A stretch of DNA of 64,000 nucleotides from CAZUZS01 sp964624795 (lineage in GTDB: Bacteria > Calditrichota > Calditrichia > RBG-13-44-9): contig CAZUZS010000008.1 of NCBI GenBank assembly GCA_964624795.1, positions 34,975 through 98,974 of the forward strand, given 5' to 3'. The notes below the pieces were generated by a model. The model was not told the DNA's origin, searched no databases, and saw nothing but the letters and a program-made list of their open reading frames with translations. Below are positions 45,529 to 53,398 of this stretch, piece by piece. Position 1 is the stretch's first letter; each line of letters opens with the position of its first letter. The position numbers were made by a program, and so were the translations under genes.

Positions 45529-46018
45529 TTCAGAACAAACCCCGATAAACCGGCGCAAATTTTTTACCAGGCTTAGCGTCTCTTTAATTACCCTTTCTTC
45601 CATAATTGTGGGGCTTCCGTTCATCGGCTTCTTGTTTGTTCCACTTTTTCGAAAAATCAACCGGGGCTGGCGGGACGTAGGCCATGTCGACCAGTTTACA
45701 GTCGGGGCGACGGTGGAAGTTGCCTACAAGGATCCCACGCCGCTGCCGTGGGCGGGAATCTCTGCAAGAACGGCTGCCTGGTTGCGCCGGAAGAGTCAGA
45801 CAGAATTCATCGCTTTTTCCATAGATTGCACACACCTGGGCTGTCCGGTACGCTGGCTGCCCGATGCAAATCTGTTTATGTGTCCCTGTCATGGCGGAGT
45901 TTACTATAAGGACGGCCGGGTCGCGGCAGGCCCGCCGCCTGAGCCTTTGCGCCGCTACCCGGTTCGCATCAAAAACGATCGGGTTGAAATTTACACCAGC
46001 CCTTTGCCCATTATTTGA
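45521..46018 (+). CDS. Rieske iron-sulfur protein of a bc-type complex
   Basis: The 165-residue protein has an N-terminal twin-arginine-like anchor (NRRKFFTRLS, then a hydrophobic run to residue about 45) and a Rieske domain. Cluster ligands are Cys103 and His105 (CTHLGC) and Cys121 and His124 (CPCHGG); Cys108 and Cys123 form the usual disulfide. It would pass electrons from quinol at cytochrome b to cytochrome c. GTGGAG precedes ATG 45521, which lies inside the end of the previous gene. Confidence 0.93.
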   Translation: MDNSEQTPINRRKFFTRLSVSLITLSSIIVGLPFIGFLFVPLFRKINRGWRDVGHVDQFTVGATVEVAYKDPTPLPWAGISARTAAWLRRKSQTEFIAFSIDCTHLGCPVRWLPDANLFMCPCHGGVYYKDGRVAAGPPPEPLRRYPVRIKNDRVEIYTSPLPII

Positions 46019-46040
46019 GACGGTCGTGGAGGGCATTAAA

Positions 46041-46229
46041 TTGGAATTATTGCTCGAAGGAAATAGAACCGGGCACTATCTTGTTGAAAAGGATTCGGGA
46101 CGGTGTTTCGCTTTCAGGGTTTTCCGGAGCGCAGATTTCAGCGGATGGTGGAAAAACGGGTCCGACGGGATGCCCGGCAGTGCCAACAAAACGATAGTGG
46201 AGGAGATCGCAGAGCGGGAAAATTATTGA
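46041..46229 (+). CDS. Small protein of unknown function between Rieske and cytochrome b genes
   Basis: A 62-codon frame begins at TTG 46041 behind GGAGGG with seven bases spacing. The product (MELLLEGNRTGHYLVEKDSG start, ending VEEIAERENY) is acidic at its C-terminus, has one cysteine and a SADFSGWWKNG segment. I do not recognise a family. A GTG at 46026 would give a slightly longer form. Position inside the bc/caa3 operon argues for a real gene; the alternative is non-coding spacer. Confidence 0.5.
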   Translation: MELLLEGNRTGHYLVEKDSGRCFAFRVFRSADFSGWWKNGSDGMPGSANKTIVEEIAERENY

Positions 46230-46361
46230 TACCATATTTACCTGCTGCCTTAGCAGAGAAAAAATACAGGAATCGGATTGTCCTGCTCGAACCGACAGTA
46301 ATTACAATCATCAAACAGGGTAATTGACCATCATCCACTACAACAAGCAAGAGGAAACCTG

Positions 46362-47762
46362 ATGAAATTTTTTGGGAAAATTTGGAATTGGTTTGATGAT
46401 AGAACGGGAATTGCCGGCGCTATGAAGACGGTACTGACCGAACACCTGGTGCCAAGGGGATCCACCTGGTTGTATGTTTTTGGAAGCGCGACGCTGGTGG
46501 CATTTATCATACAGGTGGTGACAGGAATCGCGCTGGCAACCATTTATGTCCCTTCCACCGGTGAAGCCTACCAGAGTTTGCAGTTTATTACCAACAACAA
46601 CTGGATCGGCCATTTTGTGAGGGGGCTTCACTACTGGGGCGCCTCGGCGATGGTTCTGCTGGTCGGCATTCACCTGATTCGGGTATTTGTAACCGCCGCC
46701 TACAAATTCCCGCGTGAGATGAATTGGTTATCCGGTGTCGTATTACTGGGCCTGACCGTGGTTATTGCATTTACCGGCCAACTGCTGCGCTGGGATCAGA
46801 ATGCGGTTTGGACGGCGGTGGTGGTTGCGGAACAGGCAGGCAGAATTCCGCTGATCGGAAAATGGGTGGCGCATTTCGCCTTATCCGGAAATGTTATCGG
46901 GGGCGCTACTTTAAGTCATTTTTTTGCTTACCATGTTTTTATCTTGCCAGCCCTGATAATCGCCATAGTCGGATTTCATCTCTACCTGGTGCTCAGAAAT
47001 GGCATTTCCGAACCCCCCAAGGCGGGGCGACCGGTGGATCCTTCCACATACCGCACGTGGTACAAAAACTTGTTGAAACGGGAAGGCCGTCCCTTCTGGC
47101 CGGACGTCATGTGGCGCGATGTCGTCTTTGGGTTTATTGTAATTCTGGCAATCACCGGACTCGCCGTGCTGTTCGGTCCGCCGGCATTGGACAAGCCGCC
47201 CAATCCGACTATTGTAAAAGCGCTTCCCCGGCCAGATTGGTACATGCTCTGGTATTTTGCCGTGCTGGCACTGAGCCCGCATTCAGTGGAAAGCTACATT
47301 ATGATTGGCGCTCCGCTTTTGGGCACCCTGATTCTTCTTCTCGTTCCATTTTTCAGGCGGGGAGGTGAAAGACACCCGATTAAACGCCCCTGGGCTGTGG
47401 GCGCCGCCCTGATGGTAGTTATGTCAATCGGTGTGCTTTGGAATGCCGGGGTTCATGCCAATTGGTCGCCGGATTTCAGCGCCAAGCCGCTGCCGGTTTC
47501 GGTAATCGGGGATTCCACCGGGTTTGTCTACAATGGCGCCCAGGTGATGTTTAAAAAAGGTTGCTTTTACTGTCACAACATTGCCGGCGACGGCGGCCAC
47601 CGCGGGCCGGAGCTGACATTCGTGGCAGATCGCCTCACCGAAGATCAAATGACTATTCGCATAATGAACGGCGGTTATAATATGCCGTCGTACGCCGGAA
47701 ACATGACCCCCCAGGAGCTGATGGAGGTGTTGGCGTTTCTCAAGACCCGAAAATCACATTAA
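46362..47762 (+). CDS. Cytochrome b with fused C-terminal cytochrome c (bc complex)
   Basis: The 466-residue protein joins a complete cytochrome b to a cytochrome c domain. Two heme-b histidine pairs are visible (HFVRGLHYWGASAMVLLVGIH region and HFFAYHVFIL with FHLYLV). The quinol-site motif appears as PDWYMLWYF rather than PEWY. Later helices are LLGTLILLLVPFF and AVGAALMVVMSIGVLW. The heme c site is Cys401-x2-Cys404-His405 (CFYCH), with a Met ligand probably in YNMPSYAG. Together with the Rieske protein it forms a minimal menaquinol:cytochrome c reductase, with the fused heme replacing cytochrome c1. Confidence 0.93.
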   Translation: MKFFGKIWNWFDDRTGIAGAMKTVLTEHLVPRGSTWLYVFGSATLVAFIIQVVTGIALATIYVPSTGEAYQSLQFITNNNWIGHFVRGLHYWGASAMVLLVGIHLIRVFVTAAYKFPREMNWLSGVVLLGLTVVIAFTGQLLRWDQNAVWTAVVVAEQAGRIPLIGKWVAHFALSGNVIGGATLSHFFAYHVFILPALIIAIVGFHLYLVLRNGISEPPKAGRPVDPSTYRTWYKNLLKREGRPFWPDVMWRDVVFGFIVILAITGLAVLFGPPALDKPPNPTIVKALPRPDWYMLWYFAVLALSPHSVESYIMIGAPLLGTLILLLVPFFRRGGERHPIKRPWAVGAALMVVMSIGVLWNAGVHANWSPDFSAKPLPVSVIGDSTGFVYNGAQVMFKKGCFYCHNIAGDGGHRGPELTFVADRLTEDQMTIRIMNGGYNMPSYAGNMTPQELMEVLAFLKTRKSH

Positions 47763-47843
47763 GAACGAGAACAGAAAGTCAGGAAGAAATCCCGGAATGC
47801 GAGAATTCCTGTGAGCACCGGGTAACCAAGAAGGAGTAAAAAA

Positions 47844-48935
47844 ATGAATTCCAACACGCAAGATTACCGAGAACCTTATAATGCCCGCCTGCATTACTTT
47901 GCAATTATTGCGGCCATTGCGGCGGTGTTGCTTATTTTAGCCGGGGCAATGGTGACCAGCACGCATTCGGGAGATTCGGTGCCGGACTGGCCGCTGGCAT
48001 ACGGTTCGTTAGCTCCGCCGATGGTGGGCGGAATTGCTTTTGAATACAGTCACCGGCTGGTGGCCGGCTTCACTTCCATTCTGATCGGCATCCTTGCCAT
48101 CTGGCTGTGGATTGCCAAACCGAGGCGCAAGATACGGTGGCTGGGTCTGGCGGCGTTCGTGGGCGTGCTGGCGCAGGCTGTGTTAGGCGGCATTCGCGTC
48201 CTGGTGGTAAACAGCCAGGCACTGAGGGAGTCGCTTGGCTTCCTGACCGGAACCACGAATTTTGATGTGGATCGGCTGGTATTTGCAACCGCACACGGCA
48301 TCCTGGCGCAAACCATTCTATGCCTGTTGTTTGCCATCGCACTGTTTCTGTCGGAGTCCTGGCTGAAAACTGACATCGCCGGCAGCACACCGCGCCCGGG
48401 CTCCGGGATTCGCTGGGCCGCCATTATCCTGATGGCGTTTACTTTCGTGCAGCTCGTCCTCGGCACGCTCATCCGGCATACCGGCGCATCGTTGATTATC
48501 CCCGATTTTCCGCTCTCTTTCGGGAAAATCATCCCGCCTTTTGGCAGCCTGCCGTCCTTTTCTTCCGGCGGGATTTCCGCATCGCGGAGCGATTTAATAT
48601 TCATGGTGGCACTCCAGTTCTCACACCGGGTAATGGCGGTTGTCATTTTAGGGATCGTTGTTTATCTTTTTGCAGCCGGCCGGAAAGCATTTCGAGGGGG
48701 AAAGGCTATTCGATATTTGCTCTACCTGACGATTGTTCAAATCGCCCTTGGCGCACTAAACATCTGGGGTTCGCTTTCGGTCTTCACAACGGTGCCGCAT
48801 GTAGTGGTCGGAGCGACAATATTGGGGACAAGCACGATCCTGGTACTTTGGTCCTGGAGATCGCGGGCCGCTGTAACCAGTGTGGTTTCAACTACTCCAA
48901 AGAGATCTGAAGATGCCGCTGCCGCGACTGCATAG
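47844..48935 (+). CDS. ctaA: Heme A synthase (COX15/CtaA)
   Basis: CtaA oxidises heme O to heme A for the aa3-type oxidase. The 363-residue protein has about eight membrane helices in two homologous halves, with histidines in EYSHRLVAGF, ATAHGILAQ, LIRHTGASLIIPDFPL and QFSHRVMAVVI. AAGGAG precedes the ATG. The partner heme O synthase (CtaB) is not in the window; the UbiA-type gene at 13.9 kb does not look like CtaB. Confidence 0.93.
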   Translation: MNSNTQDYREPYNARLHYFAIIAAIAAVLLILAGAMVTSTHSGDSVPDWPLAYGSLAPPMVGGIAFEYSHRLVAGFTSILIGILAIWLWIAKPRRKIRWLGLAAFVGVLAQAVLGGIRVLVVNSQALRESLGFLTGTTNFDVDRLVFATAHGILAQTILCLLFAIALFLSESWLKTDIAGSTPRPGSGIRWAAIILMAFTFVQLVLGTLIRHTGASLIIPDFPLSFGKIIPPFGSLPSFSSGGISASRSDLIFMVALQFSHRVMAVVILGIVVYLFAAGRKAFRGGKAIRYLLYLTIVQIALGALNIWGSLSVFTTVPHVVVGATILGTSTILVLWSWRSRAAVTSVVSTTPKRSEDAAAATA

Positions 48936-49010
48936 GATTGGGCAAACAGGGATGAACCAGTCGATGTCCGGAACAAGCCGAATGGACTTTTCGGAGGAGA
49001 TTCTATTCTC

Positions 49011-49421
49011 ATGATTCACATTTTACCCACACTTAATGCTATTCTCAACAGCCTGAGTTTTGTGTTGCTGCTGTTCGCCTTTTTCTTTATCAAACAACGA
49101 AAAGTCGCTGCCCACCGTGCTTTCATGCTCAGTGCTTTTGGCGTATCGGTACTCTTTCTGGTCTCGTACCTGACCTATCATTCGCAGGTTGGAACGGTGC
49201 ATTTTACCAGACGGGGCTGGATTCGCCCGGTTTATTTTTCCATATTGACAACTCACACCATTCTGGCGGCGGCTATTGTTCCCCTGGCGCTTATAACGCT
49301 GAGCCGGGGGCTGAAGGCAAAGTTCGCCCGGCATATAAAAATAGCCAGATGGACGCTTCCCATCTGGCTATATGTCTCCCTCACCGGTGTTGTGATTTAT
49401 CTACTTCTCTACCGTCTGTGA
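49011..49421 (+). CDS. DUF420 membrane protein, CtaM-like oxidase maturation factor
   Basis: The 136-residue protein has four hydrophobic helices and the DUF420 features: LPTLNAILNSLSFVLLL, KVAAHRAFMLSAFGVS, YLTYHSQVG, and LTTHTILAAAIVPLALITL with paired histidines. A DUF420 protein, CtaM, is required for heme-copper oxidase maturation in staphylococci, and the place at the end of this operon fits. GGAGGAG lies 12 bases before the ATG. Confidence 0.85.
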   Translation: MIHILPTLNAILNSLSFVLLLFAFFFIKQRKVAAHRAFMLSAFGVSVLFLVSYLTYHSQVGTVHFTRRGWIRPVYFSILTTHTILAAAIVPLALITLSRGLKAKFARHIKIARWTLPIWLYVSLTGVVIYLLLYRL

Positions 49422-49440
49422 GTTATGGCTGAAAACAGAG

Positions 49441-49728
49441 CTATTTGAATTTTGACACGGCTTTGTCCACCGAATCCTTCAGATCCTTCCAACTGCTATC
49501 CACCCCATTCCGAAGATTTTCCCAGCCATCCTCGCCGGCATTTTGCAGCTCCTTCAATTTCTTTTGGGCGGAATCCCGCTTCTTGTTCAGTTGGTTCACC
49601 AGGTCATAATAACCTATCTTGACATCCGCTTTTTTCTTATCTGCCTTAGCAGATAATTCATTTATTTGCGCATCCCACAGGCGCAATTGCGCGCCCATTT
49701 TCTCGATATAAGCCGATCTCTTTGACAT
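49441..49728 (-). CDS. Small coiled-coil stress-type protein (sll1863-like)
   Basis: The 95-residue protein is helical and charged: YIEKMGAQLRLWDAQINELS, KKADVKIGYYDLVNQLNKKR, then a WENLRNGVDSSWKDLKDSVD segment close to the C-terminus. This layout matches the coiled-coil sll1863 family, usually described as stress-response proteins of unknown mechanism. GGGAGGA precedes the ATG. It is convergent with the respiratory operon, 19 bases from its end. Confidence 0.75.
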   Translation of the reverse strand: MSKRSAYIEKMGAQLRLWDAQINELSAKADKKKADVKIGYYDLVNQLNKKRDSAQKKLKELQNAGEDGWENLRNGVDSSWKDLKDSVDKAVSKFK

Positions 49729-49906
49729 GACTAGTCCTCCCTAAATAAATTTGTTTTTGTAATCATTTCGCCGGGCAAAAACACTCGTTCCATCTTCCTT
49801 TTGGAAGGAGAGTTGTTTGCCACAGAATAATTTTAAAATAAAATACAATATTTATCCTCTTCTTCAATAAAGAAAACGACCGATTCACACATCACATCGT
49901 TGGCAA

Positions 49907-50140
49907 TCACGATTCCAGGTCTTTCTTCATATTCTCGAATTGTTCTTTGCTGATCTCGCCCCTGGCGTATCGCTTTTTCAGAATATCGAGCGGCGTTTCC
50001 CGTTTGTAGTCGCTTCCGCGATTACCGGCGCGGCCGGAGGCGGCCAACCTCGCAACTATCCAAACCGCCAACGCGATGATCACCAGCCAGAAAATCCAGC
50101 CGAACCACATCCCGCCCCAGCCATTCATTCCATGCCACAT
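49907..50140 (-). CDS. SHOCT-domain small membrane protein
   Basis: The 77-residue protein has a Trp/Gly/Met-rich N-terminus (MWHGMNGWGGMWFGW), one membrane helix (IFWLVIIALAVWIVARLA) and a C-terminal SHOCT motif (LDILKKRYARGEISKEQFEN). SHOCT domains are short helical oligomerisation tails. Function is unknown. AAGGAG lies upstream of the ATG. Confidence 0.85.
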   Translation of the reverse strand: MWHGMNGWGGMWFGWIFWLVIIALAVWIVARLAASGRAGNRGSDYKRETPLDILKKRYARGEISKEQFENMKKDLES

Positions 50141-50201
50141 AATTTTTATTCTCCTTAATTCAAGCCCGCCATTTACTACTTCTATTCCATTTTTAAATTG
50201 C

Positions 50202-50645
50202 TTATCGTAGCAAATCCATTTTTCTCACCTGGCTTTTGCCACCTACCGTCAGTTTATAAAAATAGACACCCGAAGGCATTGATTGCGCGTCAAAACGCAC
50301 TTCATGACTGCCAGCCGGCATGGTGGCGCTGATAAGGTTTTCGACCCGTTGCCCAACGATATTATAAACGGACAAAGTAACCCTGGAATCTTTCGCCAAA
50401 ACAAATTTAATCTCCGTGACGGCGTTAAATGGATTCGGATAATTTTGTTCCAGATCAAATTCACCCGGGATCGGTGCGCTGCTTTCCTGATTAATCTTTC
50501 CGGTTTCGCTTGAGAAATTCGCTGGGTAAACCGGATGCAAGCGGTTTATAATTCTACTGCTCGTCGCCTGTGCGAATACTGGCAGCATAAAAGCAGCAGC
50601 AACAATTATCCATTTAGCTATTGCTCGTAAAGTTGCAGTTTGCAA
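50202..50645 (-). CDS. Small secreted protein with type IX-like C-terminal sorting domain
   Basis: The 147-residue precursor has a signal peptide (IIVAAAFMLPVFAQA), about 35 residues of low-complexity sequence, and a C-terminal sorting/FlgD-like domain (LEQNYPNPFNAVTEIKFVL, VTLSVYNIVGQRV, MPSGVYFYKLTVGG). The start is TTG 50645 behind AAGGAGAG; a longer upstream frame would run into the cytochrome c gene. Apart from the sorting domain there is almost no cargo, which is unusual. It follows the cytochrome c gene by 46 bases on the same strand. Confidence 0.75.
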   Translation of the reverse strand: MQTATLRAIAKWIIVAAAFMLPVFAQATSSRIINRLHPVYPANFSSETGKINQESSAPIPGEFDLEQNYPNPFNAVTEIKFVLAKDSRVTLSVYNIVGQRVENLISATMPAGSHEVRFDAQSMPSGVYFYKLTVGGKSQVRKMDLLR

Positions 50646-50691
50646 TTTTCTCTCCTTCTCTTGATTTGCGATTCGATTGACAATAGAATTC

Positions 50692-51405
50692 TCATTTATT
50701 AACAAGGCTTCGGATAAAATCCACCAACGCCCATCGCTGCCTGGCAGACAAACTCTCTTTGTAGGACGCCATTCCGTTCCGCCCTGTGCTGATTTTCCAG
50801 AAGATCGCCCCATCAGATTGATTTTGAACCCGCGGCAAAGTCAGGTTCGCCGGTGATGGATTCAATCCCGTAGCAGCCGGTCCGTTTCCTTCGCCCCCGG
50901 TACCATGACAAGCCACGCAGTAGCTTGAGAATATTTTTTTGCCGGCAATCGCCGCCGATTCCTGCCCTGCAACCGGATTTTTCAACGTGTCCGCCCAGGC
51001 GGGTGCAACCCAGCCGCCTATCCGGTTTTGGCCCCGACGCCGATGCATCATCATTCCCATTCCCCTGCCGCNNNNNNNNNNNNNNNNNNNNNNNNNNNNN
51101 NNNNNNNNNNNNNNNNNNNNNNNNNNNNNNNNNNNNNNNNNNNNNNNNNNNNNNNNNNNNNNNNNNNNNNNCATCATTCCCATCCCCATGCCGGAATTAT
51201 TCTGAGATGTAGTGTCACGAGCAGTGCTATCTTCATCTGTCATCTGACCTTTACCCGAGCTCAATCGCGTTGCAGGTTCTTCTCCTCTTTGATCTTTAAA
51301 GGGGGACGTTTCAGCAATGCTTACAAAAAGAAAGATCAGTAGCGGCAATAGCAGCATCAGGCGATACTCATTTAATCCTTCTCGGCTTCTATCCTTCCTC
51401 AACAT
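50692..51405 (-). CDS. Exported c-type cytochrome with Gly/Met-rich region, interrupted by an assembly gap
   Basis: The protein has a hydrophobic export segment (LMLLLPLLIFLFVSIA), a Ser/Thr/Gly-rich linker, and a Gly-Met stretch on both sides of the 100-N gap (NNSGMGMGMM before, GRGMGMMMHRRRGQ after). A C-terminal cytochrome c domain with CVACHGTGGEGNGPA and a likely Met ligand in NGMASYKE ends in RWALVDFIRSLV. I start at ATG 51405; frames starting at 51546 lack a good site. It may carry electrons in the periplasm. The Met-rich stretch could bind copper, but that is conjecture. Confidence 0.75.
   Translation of the reverse strand: MLRKDRSREGLNEYRLMLLLPLLIFLFVSIAETSPFKDQRGEEPATRLSSGKGQMTDEDSTARDTTSQNNSGMGMGMMXXXXXXXXXXXXXXXXXXXXXXXXXXXXXXXXXXGRGMGMMMHRRRGQNRIGGWVAPAWADTLKNPVAGQESAAIAGKKIFSSYCVACHGTGGEGNGPAATGLNPSPANLTLPRVQNQSDGAIFWKISTGRNGMASYKESLSARQRWALVDFIRSLVNK
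51072..51171. other. Assembly gap (100 N)
   Basis: Exactly 100 N inside the Gly/Met-coding region of the cytochrome c gene; repetitive codons on both sides may explain the failed assembly. Confidence 0.95.
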
Positions 51406-51925
51406 GCCCGGTCTCACTTTCTTTTGCTCAATTATATTTAAACGGTATGAAGATTTTATGAAGGAGGGTTCCTGAACAGACACCAGTTTCCCCTTGCTTA
51501 AATCGTTTGGCAGCCTCACTTGGTGCCACAAATTTCGTGATTTCATCTCCTAAAACTACCGGAAAGATTTCCACAAATAAGCTCCTCCGAATGCTGAAAT
51601 ATGCGAGATTTTTTCCTTTAGCCATCCATTCCGGCTCGTTTTATTATTAACTTTCCGTTCGCAATCCGGAGTAGTTAATTCGGAAATCACATCGAGAATA
51701 GAAACGACGGGGCGATTTTGTTTCAGGAAAACGGCAATGCTTAATCTGCAAGTGATGTGATGAATCGGTGCGAACATTCTTATTCAAAACAACCTCGCTG
51801 CGCCAGATTTCTCGAAATTGTTTGACGATGAGAGGCAGACACTCCGGTCGTTGAAACAAAAGTCAGGCGACAAGATTATAATGCTTCCGGCATCCGGTAA
51901 GAAGAATAACAAATAAGGAATAGCA
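51406..51925. other. Non-coding space between divergent cytochrome c and phosphoesterase genes
   Basis: 520 bases with short open frames on the minus strand but none with a ribosome-binding site or recognisable motif. It must hold both promoters. AAGGAATAG at its right end is the ribosome-binding site of the phosphoesterase gene. Confidence 0.45.
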
Positions 51926-53089
51926 ATGAAAAGTTCTACATTCATGATTTTTCTGACAATTGTCCTGATTATTTACAGCGCAATCAATTTCTATATCGGT
52001 AGGCGGGGATGGGCGGTAGTCGCCGGTTTGGGGAGCTATCGCTACATTTTCCTGGGGATATTCCTGTTCCTGGTGCTGGCTTATCCGGTTGGCCGCTGGG
52101 CGGAAAGCCTGAAGTGCTGCGGCTGGACGCAAACGCTCGTCCTCATCGGCTCATTCTACCTGGGCATCATGGTCTATTCTTTTCTGCTGGTGCTGTTAAT
52201 TGACATACTTCGGCTGACAAACCATTTCGTCCACTATTTTCCTTCGGCGCTTTCGCGAAATCCTCAGAAAACCGCTTACTTTGCCGGGATTGCGGTAACC
52301 GGCATCGTGCTCATCACGGTTCTTTTTGGATATATAAATGCGATCCACCCCAAGATTCGCACGCTGCGAATGACAGTGAACAAACAGGCCGGAGATTTGA
52401 AATCGTTGAATATCGTGATGGCATCCGACATTCACCTGGGGACGGTAATTCGCAACGACCGGCTTCTGCATATCGTGGAAAAAATGAACAGTCTGAATCC
52501 GGACATCGTGCTGCTCCCCGGTGACGTGGTGGATGAGGATATAGCGCCGGTTGTGCAGCAAAACATGGCCGCTTCCCTCCGGATGATCCGCTCCAAATAC
52601 GGCACCTTCGCCAGCACCGGCAATCACGAATATATTGGCGGTGTGAAGAAAGCAGTTGCCTACATCGAAACCGGGGACATCACCATGTTGCAGGACAAGT
52701 GGGTGAAGATTGCCGGTGCTTTCTACGTCATCGGACGAAAAGATTTGATGGCGAAACGAATGAGGGACGGCAGAAAATCTTTGGATGAAATCATGCAGGG
52801 AGTTGATCACAGCTATCCCCTAATTCTGATGGATCATGAGCCATTCGGGCTGGACACCGCAAGGCAAAACGGCATAGATTTGCAGGTCTCCGGGCACACT
52901 CATCACGGACAGATTTTTCCATTCAACCTTATCACCAAAAAAATATATGAATTGAGCTGGGGCTACATGAAAAGGGAGAACACCCACTACTACGTTTCCT
53001 GCGGAGTGGGAACCTGGGGGCCGCCGGTTCGCACCGGAAACACACCAGAGATCGTGCAGATTATTTTGACATTCAAAGAGGATTCATAG
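51926..53089 (+). CDS. Membrane-bound metallophosphoesterase (YkuE-like)
   Basis: The 387-residue protein has four N-terminal membrane helices (up to about residue 135) and a calcineurin-like phosphoesterase domain. Metal-binding motifs are SDIHLGTVI, LLPGDVVDED, STGNHEYIGG, LMDHEP and SGHTHHGQIFP. This arrangement is that of YkuE/YkoQ-type phosphoesterases, which act on the outer side of the membrane or on lipid substrates. It is a single gene with AAGGAATAG before the ATG. Confidence 0.9.
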   Translation: MKSSTFMIFLTIVLIIYSAINFYIGRRGWAVVAGLGSYRYIFLGIFLFLVLAYPVGRWAESLKCCGWTQTLVLIGSFYLGIMVYSFLLVLLIDILRLTNHFVHYFPSALSRNPQKTAYFAGIAVTGIVLITVLFGYINAIHPKIRTLRMTVNKQAGDLKSLNIVMASDIHLGTVIRNDRLLHIVEKMNSLNPDIVLLPGDVVDEDIAPVVQQNMAASLRMIRSKYGTFASTGNHEYIGGVKKAVAYIETGDITMLQDKWVKIAGAFYVIGRKDLMAKRMRDGRKSLDEIMQGVDHSYPLILMDHEPFGLDTARQNGIDLQVSGHTHHGQIFPFNLITKKIYELSWGYMKRENTHYYVSCGVGTWGPPVRTGNTPEIVQIILTFKEDS

Positions 53090-53398
53090 GTCCGGGTTCC
53101 AGGCTCGCGATGTCCTCAACAGGATGTCGATGAAAAAGGGTTTTATACTCATTGAATTCATCCGGCTGCGCTTGAAGCCTTTACATGAAGCAATCTGGGG
53201 ACTCAACAATCCAACATGGCCGTTGCCTTATCATCTTTCATTGCTGATCAATTTCCTGAAATAATAGCTCAAATCTTCTCATAAGCATTGTACATCTTTC
53301 ATCGATTTTATATTCTTTTTGATTTATGAATGCGGTTGATATAAATTGCACATGTAAAAGGAAATCTAATAATGCTACAATAAGGAGGTATTATTTTT
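53090..53398. other. Leader region of the ligase/ACP/Kbl operon
   Basis: 309 bases with no gene. The right part is AT-rich and ends in a perfect AAGGAGG ahead of the ligase start. I see no clear riboswitch or palindrome and no promoter I can defend. Confidence 0.4.
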
